Positions 9,058-17,301 of a stretch of DNA of 64,000 bases are shown in pieces. Each line of letters begins with the position of its first letter. Position 1 is the first letter of the stretch. This DNA is from Pseudomonas salomonii (GTDB lineage Bacteria; Pseudomonadota; Gammaproteobacteria; Pseudomonadales; Pseudomonadaceae). A model generated the notes under the pieces. The model did not search any database and was not told the DNA's origin. It was given only the letters and a program-made list of their open reading frames with translations. Made by a program: the position numbers and the translations under genes. Location: positions 372,001 to 436,000 of the forward strand of contig NZ_FNOX01000002.1 in the NCBI RefSeq assembly GCF_900107155.1, read 5' to 3'.

Positions 9058-9699
9058 ATGAAAGTGCCAGGTCGCATACGTATTGGATTGGTCGACGACC
9101 ATTCGCTGGTTCGCGACGGCATTAAGGCATTGCTCGCCCTTGTGGATACCATCGAGGTGATTGGCGAAGCCGAGAACGGGCACGAGGCGCTCAACCTGGT
9201 CGAACAGTGCCAGCCGGATCTGTTGCTGGTGGACATTGGTTTGAAGGACATGAATGGCCTTGAACTGACCCGCCGGCTCAAACAGCATTCGCCCGCACCC
9301 AAGATTCTGATGCTCAGCATGTACGACAATTTCGAGTACGTGAGCGAATCCATCCGCTGTGGCGCCAGTGGTTACGTGCTGAAAAACTCTCCCTCGCGGG
9401 AAATCATCGCGGCCATTGAAGCCATCGCCAGTGGCGGCACCTTTTACAGTGCGGACATCGCGCAAAAGCTCATCGCCGACAAGGACACCGACAAAGAACT
9501 GACCCCTCGCGAAAGCGAGGTGTTGTACAAGATGGTCCAAGGCATGAACAACAAAGAGATGGCCCGCGACCTGGACATCAGCGTGCGCACCGTTGAAACC
9601 CATCGGCTCAGTATTCGGCGCAAACTCAACATCGACAAACCAGCGGCCCTGGCGAAATACGCGCTGGATCACGGGCTCGTTTCGCGCAGTCGAGAATGA
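9058..9699 (+). CDS. NarL/LuxR-family response regulator
   Basis: A 213-residue response regulator: receiver domain with the acidic pair in VDDH and phosphoacceptor Asp59 (LLVDIGL), then a LuxR-type helix-turn-helix at about 145-205 (LTPRESEVLYKMVQGMNNKEMA). The ATG used has AGGAAG about ten bases upstream; a TTG 33 bases earlier overlaps the kinase gene and lacks a ribosome site. It is the cognate partner of the kinase immediately upstream and probably activates cstA-ybdD. E. coli uses a LytTR-type regulator (BtsR) for the related transporter btsT, so this would be an independently recruited wiring. Confidence 0.9.
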   Translation: MKVPGRIRIGLVDDHSLVRDGIKALLALVDTIEVIGEAENGHEALNLVEQCQPDLLLVDIGLKDMNGLELTRRLKQHSPAPKILMLSMYDNFEYVSESIRCGASGYVLKNSPSREIIAAIEAIASGGTFYSADIAQKLIADKDTDKELTPRESEVLYKMVQGMNNKEMARDLDISVRTVETHRLSIRRKLNIDKPAALAKYALDHGLVSRSRE

Positions 9700-9715
9700 A
9701 CGCCGCAGCGTGGCG

Positions 9716-10690
9716 CTACAGGCCCTGCACCGATGCGCGCACATCGCTGGGGGTACGCCCATAGCGCGCCTTGAAGGCCCTGGCGAAATGCGCCTGGCTG
9801 GTGAACCCATGACGGTAAGCAACCTCGGCGATATCCAGTCCCCGCCCCTGCGCTGCGCTCAGCAGCCGGAATGCCCCCTGCAAGCGCTTTTCCAGAATAA
9901 AACGCTGGGGTTGTGTGTCTTCCAGGGCAAATAACCGGGTCAGGTGCCGAGTGGAAACGCCGGTTTGCGCCGCCACCCGCTCACAGCTCAATGCAGGGTC
10001 GGCCAGTTGCTCGAGGATGCATTGTTTTGCGGCCAGCAAGTAGGACGCACTGAGCGCGTTGATGCGTCGGTTGCCCATCTGGCCCGCAATGATAGTGCCC
10101 AACAGTTCAAGGGCGTCGTCTTGATAGCTGTCTGCACCCTGACTGAGCGGCTGCTCGAAAAAGCCGCCGGTGCGTTCACTCAACGTGCGCAGCAGTAACC
10201 GTTGGGTGCCGGTGTGTGCGCTGATCTTGACTGCATTGTCAAAGCGGCGCAGACAGCGGGAGGCAAACACGTCCTGAGGGACATCGAAGATGAATTTGTG
10301 CATCGAGCCGGAGAAACCGAACAAATAGGGCTTGTCGGTGCGATACACCATCATCTCGCCCGGCTCCAGCAAGTGACAGTTGCCGTTCTGAAAGAAAAAC
10401 GACGCACTGCCCATGACCAGCGATACGAACACCGACTCTTTGGGCACCGTGCGAATCATTGAACCATCGCGTTCAATGACGTGTTGGTTACCGGTAATAT
10501 GGGCCACCCGCAGACGATCCAGGCTCAAGTTGTCCTCCCGCGCGCTGAACCCGGTTTCGCTGAAGGAAGAGCATTTCAGACCGACCAGTGTCGACGCGTT
10601 GTACTGCTCCCAGAACGCCACGCGTTGATCCAGGGGTAGGCCGTCCGTACTGGCGCGCTGGGTATCGAGCAAGGGGGTGGATCGAGTCAT
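9716..10690 (-). CDS. AraC-family regulator (FeaR-like, cupin-type N-terminal domain)
   Basis: A 324-residue regulator. Residues 1-200 form an AraC-binding-like domain (VFVSLVMGSASFFFQNGNCH); the C-terminal 110 residues hold two helix-turn-helix units (CERVAAQTGVSTRHLTRLF and IAEVAYRHGFTSQAHFARAFKARYG). The ATG at MTRSTP is preferred over an upstream TTG because a GAG-containing site lies about ten bases ahead. It is divergent from the cupin-MFS-porin-SDR operon and is the obvious activator of it. The domain layout matches regulators of aromatic amine or aromatic acid catabolism, but the inducer is unknown. Confidence 0.88.
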   Translation of the reverse strand: MTRSTPLLDTQRASTDGLPLDQRVAFWEQYNASTLVGLKCSSFSETGFSAREDNLSLDRLRVAHITGNQHVIERDGSMIRTVPKESVFVSLVMGSASFFFQNGNCHLLEPGEMMVYRTDKPYLFGFSGSMHKFIFDVPQDVFASRCLRRFDNAVKISAHTGTQRLLLRTLSERTGGFFEQPLSQGADSYQDDALELLGTIIAGQMGNRRINALSASYLLAAKQCILEQLADPALSCERVAAQTGVSTRHLTRLFALEDTQPQRFILEKRLQGAFRLLSAAQGRGLDIAEVAYRHGFTSQAHFARAFKARYGRTPSDVRASVQGL

Positions 10691-10930
10691 TTTTATTATT
10701 CTCGTTTTTATTGACTGCCGGGCCCCGCGCAAGGCGGATCAAGGGGCCTGCAGAGCCCCATTAACCGCCGCCCGAAGCACACTGTCAATCAATAGCCGAT
10801 ACAAAACCACAACGACCGACGAACTGAAAAACCTGTCCGATACGGACAACAATCACGTCAGTTTCAATCAAACCGAAGCGCCCTTTTCGCCCTAGAGTGG
10901 CCCCTGTATTCCAACAATCAGAGGCCCAAC
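10691..10930. promoter_or_regulatory. Divergent control region between AraC gene and cupin operon
   Basis: A 240-base gap between divergent starts. Ahead of the cupin gene there is a stretch reading CTGTCCGATACGGACAACA, which contains the inverted repeat TGTCCGATACGGACA (five-base arms TGTCC/GGACA, 10831-10852 region). It is a good candidate AraC or other operator about 80 bases upstream of the start codon. AAGCGCCCTTTTCGCCCTAGAGT closer to the gene may include a -10 element (TAGAGT). Confidence 0.45.
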
Positions 10931-11464
10931 ATGCCCGAATTAGCCCGTAACGAATTTTGGAAAGACCTGCAGCCCATCGCCAACTGTTTCAAGCCCGACG
11001 CCAAGCCTGAGGTTTACCTGCCGAATGCCGCCAGTGATGATTTGCGGCTCTACGTGCCTTTTACCGAAACCGTTTCTTCACGCCCCTTATGGATCTCTCC
11101 CAGCGAAAACCGCTGGTGCGACATCTTGATGTCCAGCCGTGCCGGCCTGGTCAATCGCCATTACCACCCACACGAAGTGTTCGCCTACACGCTTTCGGGC
11201 AAGTGGGGCTACCTGGAACATGAGTGGACCGCCACAGCCGGCGACTTCGTCTATGAGACGCCCGGCGAGGGTCACACCCTCGTAGCGTATGAACACGAGG
11301 AACCCATGCGTGTGTTCTTCATCGTCAAGGGGCCGTTGATCTGGCTCGACGATCAAGGCGAGTCCACCGGCTATTTCGACGTGCACTCCTACATTGCCCT
11401 GTGCCGTGAACATTACGAAAAGGTCGGCCTGGGCGCTGACGCAGTGGACCGTCTGTTCCGTTAA
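10931..11464 (+). CDS. Cupin dioxygenase, similar to 2,4'-dihydroxyacetophenone dioxygenase
   Basis: A 177-residue cupin of the ChrR/2,4'-dihydroxyacetophenone dioxygenase type. Cupin motif 1 is visible as NRHYHPHEVFAYTLSGKWG (metal ligands His, His, Glu), motif 2 as PGEGHTLVAYEHEEPMRVFF. Known members cleave the side chain of hydroxyacetophenones using a non-haem iron. It heads an operon with an MFS permease, an OprB-like porin and an SDR, which fits uptake and breakdown of an aromatic or carbohydrate-like compound. The exact substrate cannot be assigned; a non-catalytic sensor-type cupin is an alternative. Confidence 0.78.
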   Translation: MPELARNEFWKDLQPIANCFKPDAKPEVYLPNAASDDLRLYVPFTETVSSRPLWISPSENRWCDILMSSRAGLVNRHYHPHEVFAYTLSGKWGYLEHEWTATAGDFVYETPGEGHTLVAYEHEEPMRVFFIVKGPLIWLDDQGESTGYFDVHSYIALCREHYEKVGLGADAVDRLFR

Positions 11465-11487
11465 ACCCCGTACTACGGAGTACCACC

Positions 11488-12738
11488 ATGGCTCACAAAA
11501 ATAATAAAGCCAGCTACGAAAATACCCTGCTCTGTGTGTTGTTCCTGACGTTTGGTTTGGTGTTTTTCGACCGTCTGGCGCTGTCGTTCCTGTTTCCGTT
11601 CATGGCTGAAGACCTGCAACTGAGCAACAGCCACCTCGGCATGTTGTCTTCAGTGCTGGCCTTGGCCTGGGCGGTTTCAGGCACGCTGATCGGCGCGTGG
11701 TCAGATCGCCGAGGGGTGCGTAAACCGCTGCTGATTGCGGCGGTGATCCTGTTCTCCCTGTGCTCGGCCCTCTCGGGGCTGGTCTCAGGATTCCTGAGCC
11801 TGTTGCTGTTCCGCGGCCTCATGGGGTTGGCCGAGGGGCCCATCCTGCCGTTGTCCCAATCAATGATGGTCGAGGCGTCATCGCCGCACCGGCGGGGCCT
11901 GAACATGGGGTTGCTGCAAGGTTCGGCCGCGGGTCTGTTTGGCGCGGTGATCGGCCCTCCGGTGTTGATTGCCCTGGCCGAGGCCTATGGCTGGCGGCAT
12001 GCGTTCATTGTGTCGCTGCTGCCCGGACTCCTGATCGCATGGCTCATCTGGCGTTACGTGCGTCAGGATGCCCCCCGCCGGGCTCAAGTGAGTAATGCCA
12101 AGCCTTCGGCGAATCGTCTGGAATTGCTCAAGAGCCGCAATATCGTGCTGTGCACCTTGATCAGTTGTGTGTTTTTAACCTGGTTCGTGATCCTGATCTC
12201 CTTTACCCCAACGTTTCTGGTCAGTGTGCGCGGCTACAGCGCGCCAAGCATGGGTGCGATCATGAGTTGCCTGGGCGCGGCCTGGGTCGTATGGGGATTT
12301 GTGGTGCCCAGCATTTCCGACCGCATCGGCCGCCGGCCGACGCTGGTGCTGTTCTCGCTGATTGCCGCCTGCTGCCCGATAGCGTTGCTATACGCGCCCT
12401 CACCGATGGTGCTCGGGGTGCTGATGGTGCTCACCTACACCGGGCTTGGTTGCTTCACGCTGTTCATGTCCACCATTCCGGCTGAAACCGTCCCGCGTGA
12501 AGTCATGGCCACGGCGCTAGGCATGATCATGGGCGTTGGCGAACTGGTAGGAGGGTTCGTGGCGCCTACCGTCGCAGGCTTTGCCGCCGATCAATTCGGG
12601 CTGTCGATTGTGATGTGGATTTCCTGCGGCGGCGCCTTGCTGGCAGCTGGACTGTCCCTGCTGCTCAAGGAAACCGCGCCCTCCGTGCTGCAACGCAGAT
12701 CGCGTGCACCCTCGGTAGCCCAAGGGCATTCACTGTAA
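11488..12738 (+). CDS. MFS transporter (organic-acid/aromatic-acid type)
   Basis: A 416-residue major facilitator with twelve predicted membrane helices. The MFS signature between helices 2 and 3 is present (GAWSDRRGVRKP) and repeated between helices 8 and 9 (SDRIGRRPT). It starts 24 bases after the cupin gene with an ACGGAG ribosome site. Similarity is to proton symporters for organic or aromatic acids (ACS/AAHS-like). It probably imports the substrate of the cupin enzyme; the substrate itself is not determined. Confidence 0.87.
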   Translation: MAHKNNKASYENTLLCVLFLTFGLVFFDRLALSFLFPFMAEDLQLSNSHLGMLSSVLALAWAVSGTLIGAWSDRRGVRKPLLIAAVILFSLCSALSGLVSGFLSLLLFRGLMGLAEGPILPLSQSMMVEASSPHRRGLNMGLLQGSAAGLFGAVIGPPVLIALAEAYGWRHAFIVSLLPGLLIAWLIWRYVRQDAPRRAQVSNAKPSANRLELLKSRNIVLCTLISCVFLTWFVILISFTPTFLVSVRGYSAPSMGAIMSCLGAAWVVWGFVVPSISDRIGRRPTLVLFSLIAACCPIALLYAPSPMVLGVLMVLTYTGLGCFTLFMSTIPAETVPREVMATALGMIMGVGELVGGFVAPTVAGFAADQFGLSIVMWISCGGALLAAGLSLLLKETAPSVLQRRSRAPSVAQGHSL

Positions 12739-12843
12739 ACAACCGGTCGACGTCACCCTGCATAGCGCGTGTGTGATCAGAGATCAACACGCCGCTTCAC
12801 TTGCTCATCACAACAACAATAACAATAACAATGAGTCCCTGAC

Positions 12844-14112
12844 ATGAACCCTACCCTCCGTTTGTGCGCGTTTTTATTCCTGGCGTTTACCTATCCCCAA
12901 GCCTGGGCACAGGACCGCGAAGGTCCACTGGCCGGCCTGGGCGAGCAACTGGTCAACTACGGCATCCAGCCCCATGTGCAATTCACAAGCCTGTCGATGA
13001 AAAACCTCGACACCGGCCCACGCCCCTACAGCTTCGGCAACAGCGGTGACCTGTACATCGGTGCAGACGTAAACCTTGCCACGTTCGATGGCCTGAATGG
13101 CGCAGCCCTGCATTTTGAACAAACCGTCTTTATCCTCGATAAAGGCACGGGGCAGCCGACCGCTGGCAAATGGCAAGGAGCCGCCGGCAGCTATTTTGCC
13201 GGTGCTCCTTTGCACAATGACATCACCAGCAATCAGTTGAGCCTGTTGACCTATGAGCAAAAATGGCTCGATGGTCAGCTCGACCTGCACGTCGGACGGA
13301 CCAATGGCCGGCGGTACTTCTACATCTATAACTGCGAAACGGGGGTCACCTGCACCGACCCGATCCTGGACGCTTCAAGCGGCATGTTGCCGCTGCCCTT
13401 CGGCGCCTGGGGTGGCTACCTGAAGTATCAAGTGAACCCCAGTCTTTACGTGCACGCAGGGGCGTTCGAATCGAACCCGATGGACTACCTGAAAAAGCGC
13501 AAAGGCCTGGACTTCAGCACCGACGACGCGAGTGGCACCAGCTTTCTGGTAGGCATTGGCAGCAAGCCTGGCAATGACACCACCCAGTACGAACTGAACG
13601 CGTACTTCAACTCCTCCAAACAGGTCGATCCGTTGACGGGTGCCAGCGACTACGGCACTGCCGGCGGTTTTTTCAAGTTCCGCCAGACGCTATGGCGCGG
13701 CGGGCAGCAAGGCTTGCAGGTGTTCGGCTCGCTGTCGGCAGCGGCCGACAACAAACAACCCTTCAGCCACTTCGCCGAAGCGGGGTTGACCTACCTTGCG
13801 CCCTTTGACCGGGCGCAAGACAAGCTCAATCTCAAAACCAGCTACTTGCAAGTCAACTCCCACCAGTTGCAATTCCAACAACGCATGCGCATGGCAGCCG
13901 ATGGCGATCCTGAATTGGGCGAGCGCAATGTGTACGCAGTGGAAGCCAACGGCCATTTTGCCTTGACCCGCAACCTGGCTATCGAACCCAGCATCCAGTA
14001 CATCATCAACCCGGACAATTTCTACAACCCGGGCGCAACGCAATTGAGCAACAACGGGTTTGTGGTGGGTCTGCAAGTGACGCTGGATGTGGGTTCAGCA
14101 CTGGGCCTGTAA
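12844..14112 (+). CDS. OprB-like carbohydrate-selective porin
   Basis: A 422-residue outer-membrane protein with an N-terminal signal peptide (cleavage after AWA, about residue 22). Alternating beta-strand composition, a long GGYLKYQVNPSLYVHAGAF segment and a terminal strand ending in LGL are as in the OprB family. It forms a beta-barrel pore for sugars or small organic solutes and here lies in the operon with the MFS permease and cupin, providing outer-membrane entry for the same substrate. There is a 105-base gap to the MFS gene but no terminator. Confidence 0.82.
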   Translation: MNPTLRLCAFLFLAFTYPQAWAQDREGPLAGLGEQLVNYGIQPHVQFTSLSMKNLDTGPRPYSFGNSGDLYIGADVNLATFDGLNGAALHFEQTVFILDKGTGQPTAGKWQGAAGSYFAGAPLHNDITSNQLSLLTYEQKWLDGQLDLHVGRTNGRRYFYIYNCETGVTCTDPILDASSGMLPLPFGAWGGYLKYQVNPSLYVHAGAFESNPMDYLKKRKGLDFSTDDASGTSFLVGIGSKPGNDTTQYELNAYFNSSKQVDPLTGASDYGTAGGFFKFRQTLWRGGQQGLQVFGSLSAAADNKQPFSHFAEAGLTYLAPFDRAQDKLNLKTSYLQVNSHQLQFQQRMRMAADGDPELGERNVYAVEANGHFALTRNLAIEPSIQYIINPDNFYNPGATQLSNNGFVVGLQVTLDVGSALGL

Positions 14113-14157
14113 GCCCATGCCTTGAATGAAACGCTTAACTGACTCCATGAGGTAACA

Positions 14158-14889
14158 ATGACCGTATTCAGCAGCACGCTATTTGAAGGTAAGGTCGCGC
14201 TCGTCAGCGGCGGGACCTCCGGGATTGGCCAGGCGACCGCCGAGTATCTGGCCCGGCATGGCGCCAAGGTGGTGGCTATCGGCTTGGGCGCCAACGCGAC
14301 AATCGTCGCCGACGGGGTTGAGCTCGATCTTCGCGAGGTTAACGTCACCGATGATGACGCGCTCAAAGCTGTCATCCAAAGCCTTGATCGCCTCGATATT
14401 CTGGTCCCCGCCGCGGGTGGCACCCTGGGGGAAAAGGAGATGGAGTGGGAGGCCTTCAACCAGGTGTTGTCGGTTCAGCTCAACGCCGTCTACCGTCTTA
14501 TCAACCTGGCGCATCCGTTGCTCGCCAAGCAAGGTGGGTCGGTCATTAACATCGCGTCGATGTTTTCTTACTTTGGCGGTGGAAAACTGGTGGCGTACTC
14601 GGCGGCAAAGGGGGCGATCGTACAAATTACGAAATCCCTGGCGGAGGCCTACGCCCCTGACAAAATCCGCGTAAATGCCGTCGCACCGGGATGGATAACC
14701 ACCCCATTACTGGCAAAAATCGATGATCAGCCGAGAATCGACCGGTTGCTGTCCCGCACGCCTATGAAGCGATTTGGCAGTGCTGAAGAGGTCGCCAAAG
14801 TCATAGCGTTTTTGGCGTCGGATGCGGCGTCGTTTGTGAACGGTGTGATTTTGCCAGTTGATGGAGGGTATCTCACTACAGCAATCTGA
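14158..14889 (+). CDS. Short-chain dehydrogenase/reductase
   Basis: A 243-residue classical SDR: GGTSGIG cofactor motif near residue 19, PAAG in place of NNAG, catalytic Ser in NIASMFSYFGG and YSAAKGA supplying Tyr and Lys, and C-terminal GVILPVDGGYLTTA. It is the last gene of the cupin-MFS-porin operon, 45 bases after the porin, and is closed by a strong terminator. It may oxidise or reduce an alcohol/ketone of the imported compound. Substrate unknown. Confidence 0.87.
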   Translation: MTVFSSTLFEGKVALVSGGTSGIGQATAEYLARHGAKVVAIGLGANATIVADGVELDLREVNVTDDDALKAVIQSLDRLDILVPAAGGTLGEKEMEWEAFNQVLSVQLNAVYRLINLAHPLLAKQGGSVINIASMFSYFGGGKLVAYSAAKGAIVQITKSLAEAYAPDKIRVNAVAPGWITTPLLAKIDDQPRIDRLLSRTPMKRFGSAEEVAKVIAFLASDAASFVNGVILPVDGGYLTTAI

Positions 14890-14904
14890 AATCAACGGCC
14901 ACTC

Positions 14905-14932
14905 AAAACGCGCCTGCTGTCAGGCGCGTTTT
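14905..14932. terminator. Bidirectional rho-independent terminator
   Basis: A perfect twelve-base stem (AAAACGCGCCTG / CAGGCGCGTTTT) with a CTGT loop. It has A-tracts on the left and T-tracts on the right, so it serves both the plus-strand SDR and the converging minus-strand FAH gene. Confidence 0.92.
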
Positions 14933-14942
14933 ACTCTCTGTT

Positions 14943-15788
14943 CTAAACGGCTGACACGACCTTTTGCCGTTGTTCGCCGAGGCCGTCAATCCACAGGTGG
15001 ATTTCATCACCCGGTGACAGCCATTGCGGCAGCGGCTTCATGCCCATTCCCACACCCGGTGGCGTACCCGTACAGATCACATCACCCGGCTGCAATGTCA
15101 TGTAGCGGCTGCAATACGCCACGATTTGTGCAACGGAAAAAATCATGGTTTTCGAGTTCCCAGTCTGGCGTCGCTCACCATTGACCTCCAGCCACATGTC
15201 CAGGTTTTGCGGATCGGGTACCTCATCCCGGGTCACCAGCCAAGGCCCGATCGGGCCGAACGTGTCACAGCCCTTGCCCTTGTCCCATTGCGAACTTTGC
15301 ATCTGAAATGCCCGCTCCGATACATCGTTGACCACGCAGTAGCCCGCAACGTAGTTCAGCGCCTCGGCTTCGGACACGTACTTGGCTTCACTGCCGATCA
15401 CCACGCCCAGTTCCAGCTCCCAGTCCATCCGCGAGGCGTCGCGCGGTTGCAGGAGGTCATCATCAGGGCCGTTCAGGCAACTGATCGCCTTATGAAAGAT
15501 GATGGGCTCGACAGGAATCGACATGCCGGCCTCTTCGGCATGGTCGCGATAATTAAGGCCGATTGCGATGAATTTGCGCACCTGGGCGACGGGGACGCCA
15601 TAACGAACCCCCTCCTCGACCAGCGGTAACTGTGCGACATCAAGCTTCGACAATTCAGCCAGCGCCGACGGCGCAAGCACCGTCGCATTGATGTCGGTGA
15701 CATGTGCAGAGAGATCGCGCACGCGACCTGCAGCATCTATCACACCGGGGCGCTCCTGCCCCTGCGGCCCAAAACGACACAGCTTCAT
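14943..15788 (-). CDS. Fumarylacetoacetate hydrolase-family protein
   Basis: A 281-residue FAH-fold enzyme. The metal-binding acidic residues are visible in DWELELGVVIG, followed by AGYCVVNDVSERAFQ and the C-terminal GDVICTGTPPGVGMG block. Family members hydrolyse or isomerise C-C bonds in beta-diketones or act as ureidoglycolate lyase or oxaloacetate decarboxylase. The gene is divergent from a GntR/FCD regulator, typical of FAH genes in sugar-acid or aromatic catabolism. The precise reaction cannot be chosen from the sequence. Confidence 0.87.
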   Translation of the reverse strand: MKLCRFGPQGQERPGVIDAAGRVRDLSAHVTDINATVLAPSALAELSKLDVAQLPLVEEGVRYGVPVAQVRKFIAIGLNYRDHAEEAGMSIPVEPIIFHKAISCLNGPDDDLLQPRDASRMDWELELGVVIGSEAKYVSEAEALNYVAGYCVVNDVSERAFQMQSSQWDKGKGCDTFGPIGPWLVTRDEVPDPQNLDMWLEVNGERRQTGNSKTMIFSVAQIVAYCSRYMTLQPGDVICTGTPPGVGMGMKPLPQWLSPGDEIHLWIDGLGEQRQKVVSAV

Positions 15789-15909
15789 ACCTACCTCGAA
15801 TGTTGTCTATTTACTCAGGTAAAGCCACGAAATCGCGGGCGATATTCAGGCCCAGGAAGCCGGCGCGAAAGAGATCAGGCAGACCCGTTTGAACAAATTC
15901 ATTCTATGG

Positions 15910-15944
15910 CATAAAATATATTTTTCGCAACATAATATATTTTT
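15910..15944. promoter_or_regulatory. AT-rich tandem operator upstream of the GntR gene
   Basis: Two copies of a CATAA-ATATATTTTT element begin 21 bases apart, i.e. two helical turns; the first contains the perfect palindrome AAAATATATTTT (15913-15924). They lie between the divergent FAH and GntR genes and close to the GntR start, so they are likely binding sites for GntR and/or the promoter itself. Confidence 0.5.
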
Positions 15945-15961
15945 ATTAAAGGAATTCTTCC

Positions 15962-16663
15962 ATGCTTGAACGCTCCGCTCAAAGCCTCACCCAGGCCACC
16001 TATGAGCGTCTGCGCAAAGATGTCCTGTCCTGCGTTTTGCGCCCCGGAGACCGAGTCAACCTGAAGGCTTTGGCCGAGCGCTACCAGGCTAGTGCCGGAG
16101 CAGTGAGGGAAGCCCTGTCACGGCTGGTCGCCGAAGACCTGGTGTTGGCAGAGCCACAAAAAGGCTTTCGCGTTTGTGCCGTTTCGCTGGCCGATCTGAA
16201 TGACCTCACATCGGCCCGCATTGAGATAGAAACGAGCTGCCTGCGCCATTCTCTGGAACACGGCAATCTTGCGTGGGAGGCGACATTGGTCTCGGCCCAT
16301 CACCGCCTTTCACGGCTTGAAGAGCCACACGATGGCGATCACGCTGATGCTGATGCTTGGACGTCAGCGCATGCGGCGTTTCATGAGGCCCTGGTTGGTG
16401 CTTGCCCGAACACCTGGCTCTTGCGAATTCGCTCGATGTTGTTCGAGCAGACGGCGCGCTACCGCGCAATGTCAATCGCCATGGCTGCCGAACAAAGGGA
16501 TATCGGTCATGAACACCAAGCGCTATTCGAGGCGGCTCTGGCCAAAGATGCCTCCAAGGCCAGCGAACTGCTGAAGCAACACATCCAGACCACCTCTGCC
16601 CTACTGATTGAAGGCCTGCGCGTCACTCCCGAAGTGACGGGGCGTTCGACTCAGTCAAATTGA
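15962..16663 (+). CDS. GntR-family regulator, FCD subfamily
   Basis: A 233-residue regulator. The winged helix is at residues 8-75 (YERLRKDVLSCVLRPGDRVNLKALAERYQ is divided over the first helices), followed by an all-helical FCD ligand domain with metal-binding residues such as D and H in AFHEALVGAC and GHEHQALFEAAL. FCD regulators sense small organic acids. It is divergent from the FAH-family gene and probably represses it until the substrate is present. A GGAATTC site precedes the ATG. Confidence 0.88.
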   Translation: MLERSAQSLTQATYERLRKDVLSCVLRPGDRVNLKALAERYQASAGAVREALSRLVAEDLVLAEPQKGFRVCAVSLADLNDLTSARIEIETSCLRHSLEHGNLAWEATLVSAHHRLSRLEEPHDGDHADADAWTSAHAAFHEALVGACPNTWLLRIRSMLFEQTARYRAMSIAMAAEQRDIGHEHQALFEAALAKDASKASELLKQHIQTTSALLIEGLRVTPEVTGRSTQSN

Positions 16664-16752
16664 CTGGATGGCGATGAAAATCGAGCGATAGCAAACAGTC
16701 TTAGTGCCGCTTGCGCCCCACACTCTCCTCTCCAACCCAAGAGGAAATCGGT

Positions 16753-17301
16753 ATGCATAAATCATTGTTAGCCGCAGGCGTTCTAGCGCTGTCGCTGATC
16801 GCAACTGGCGCACACGCTCAAACGTTCGCAGTACAAAGCACCAGCATCCTGGATGGGCATTTTCAACAACGCCAATTCGCCAACGTATTCGGCTGCAGCG
16901 GCAAGAATCTCTCCCCGCAATTGTCCTGGAGCGGTGCCCCGCAAGGCACCAAAAGCTTTGTCGTGACGATGTACGATCCCGACGCGCCAACCGGGTCAGG
17001 CTGGTGGCATTGGGTGTTGGCGAACGTACCTGCAACGGTCAGTGAATTGAAGGAAGGCGCGGGTAGCGCAGGCGGAAAATTGCCCGACGGTACGCTGCAG
17101 GTTCGCGGTGACAGTGGTATGCCAGGCTATCTCGGCACCTGCCCTCCAGCAGGGCAGACGCACAATTACGTGATCACCGTATACGCTATGAACGTCGATA
17201 AGGTGACATTACCGCCGACCGTCACACCCGCAATGCTGGGTTTCATGCTGCCCGGCAGTTCGCTTGGCAAAGCCACGCTCACGGCACAAGGCGGCCGCTG
17301 A
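16753..17301 (+). CDS. Secreted YbhB/YbcL-type (PEBP) protein
   Basis: A 182-residue protein starting at MHKSLLAAG, with GAGGAAAT upstream and a signal peptide cleaved after AHA (about residue 21). The body is the Raf-kinase-inhibitor/PEBP fold: NLSPQLSW, DPDAPTGSGWWHWVLANVP and GTCPPAGQTHNYVITVYAM are conserved ligand-pocket blocks. Bacterial members are periplasmic or cytosolic proteins of uncertain function. The next gene, an AraC regulator, overlaps its stop codon, so both are one transcript. Confidence 0.87.
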   Translation: MHKSLLAAGVLALSLIATGAHAQTFAVQSTSILDGHFQQRQFANVFGCSGKNLSPQLSWSGAPQGTKSFVVTMYDPDAPTGSGWWHWVLANVPATVSELKEGAGSAGGKLPDGTLQVRGDSGMPGYLGTCPPAGQTHNYVITVYAMNVDKVTLPPTVTPAMLGFMLPGSSLGKATLTAQGGR

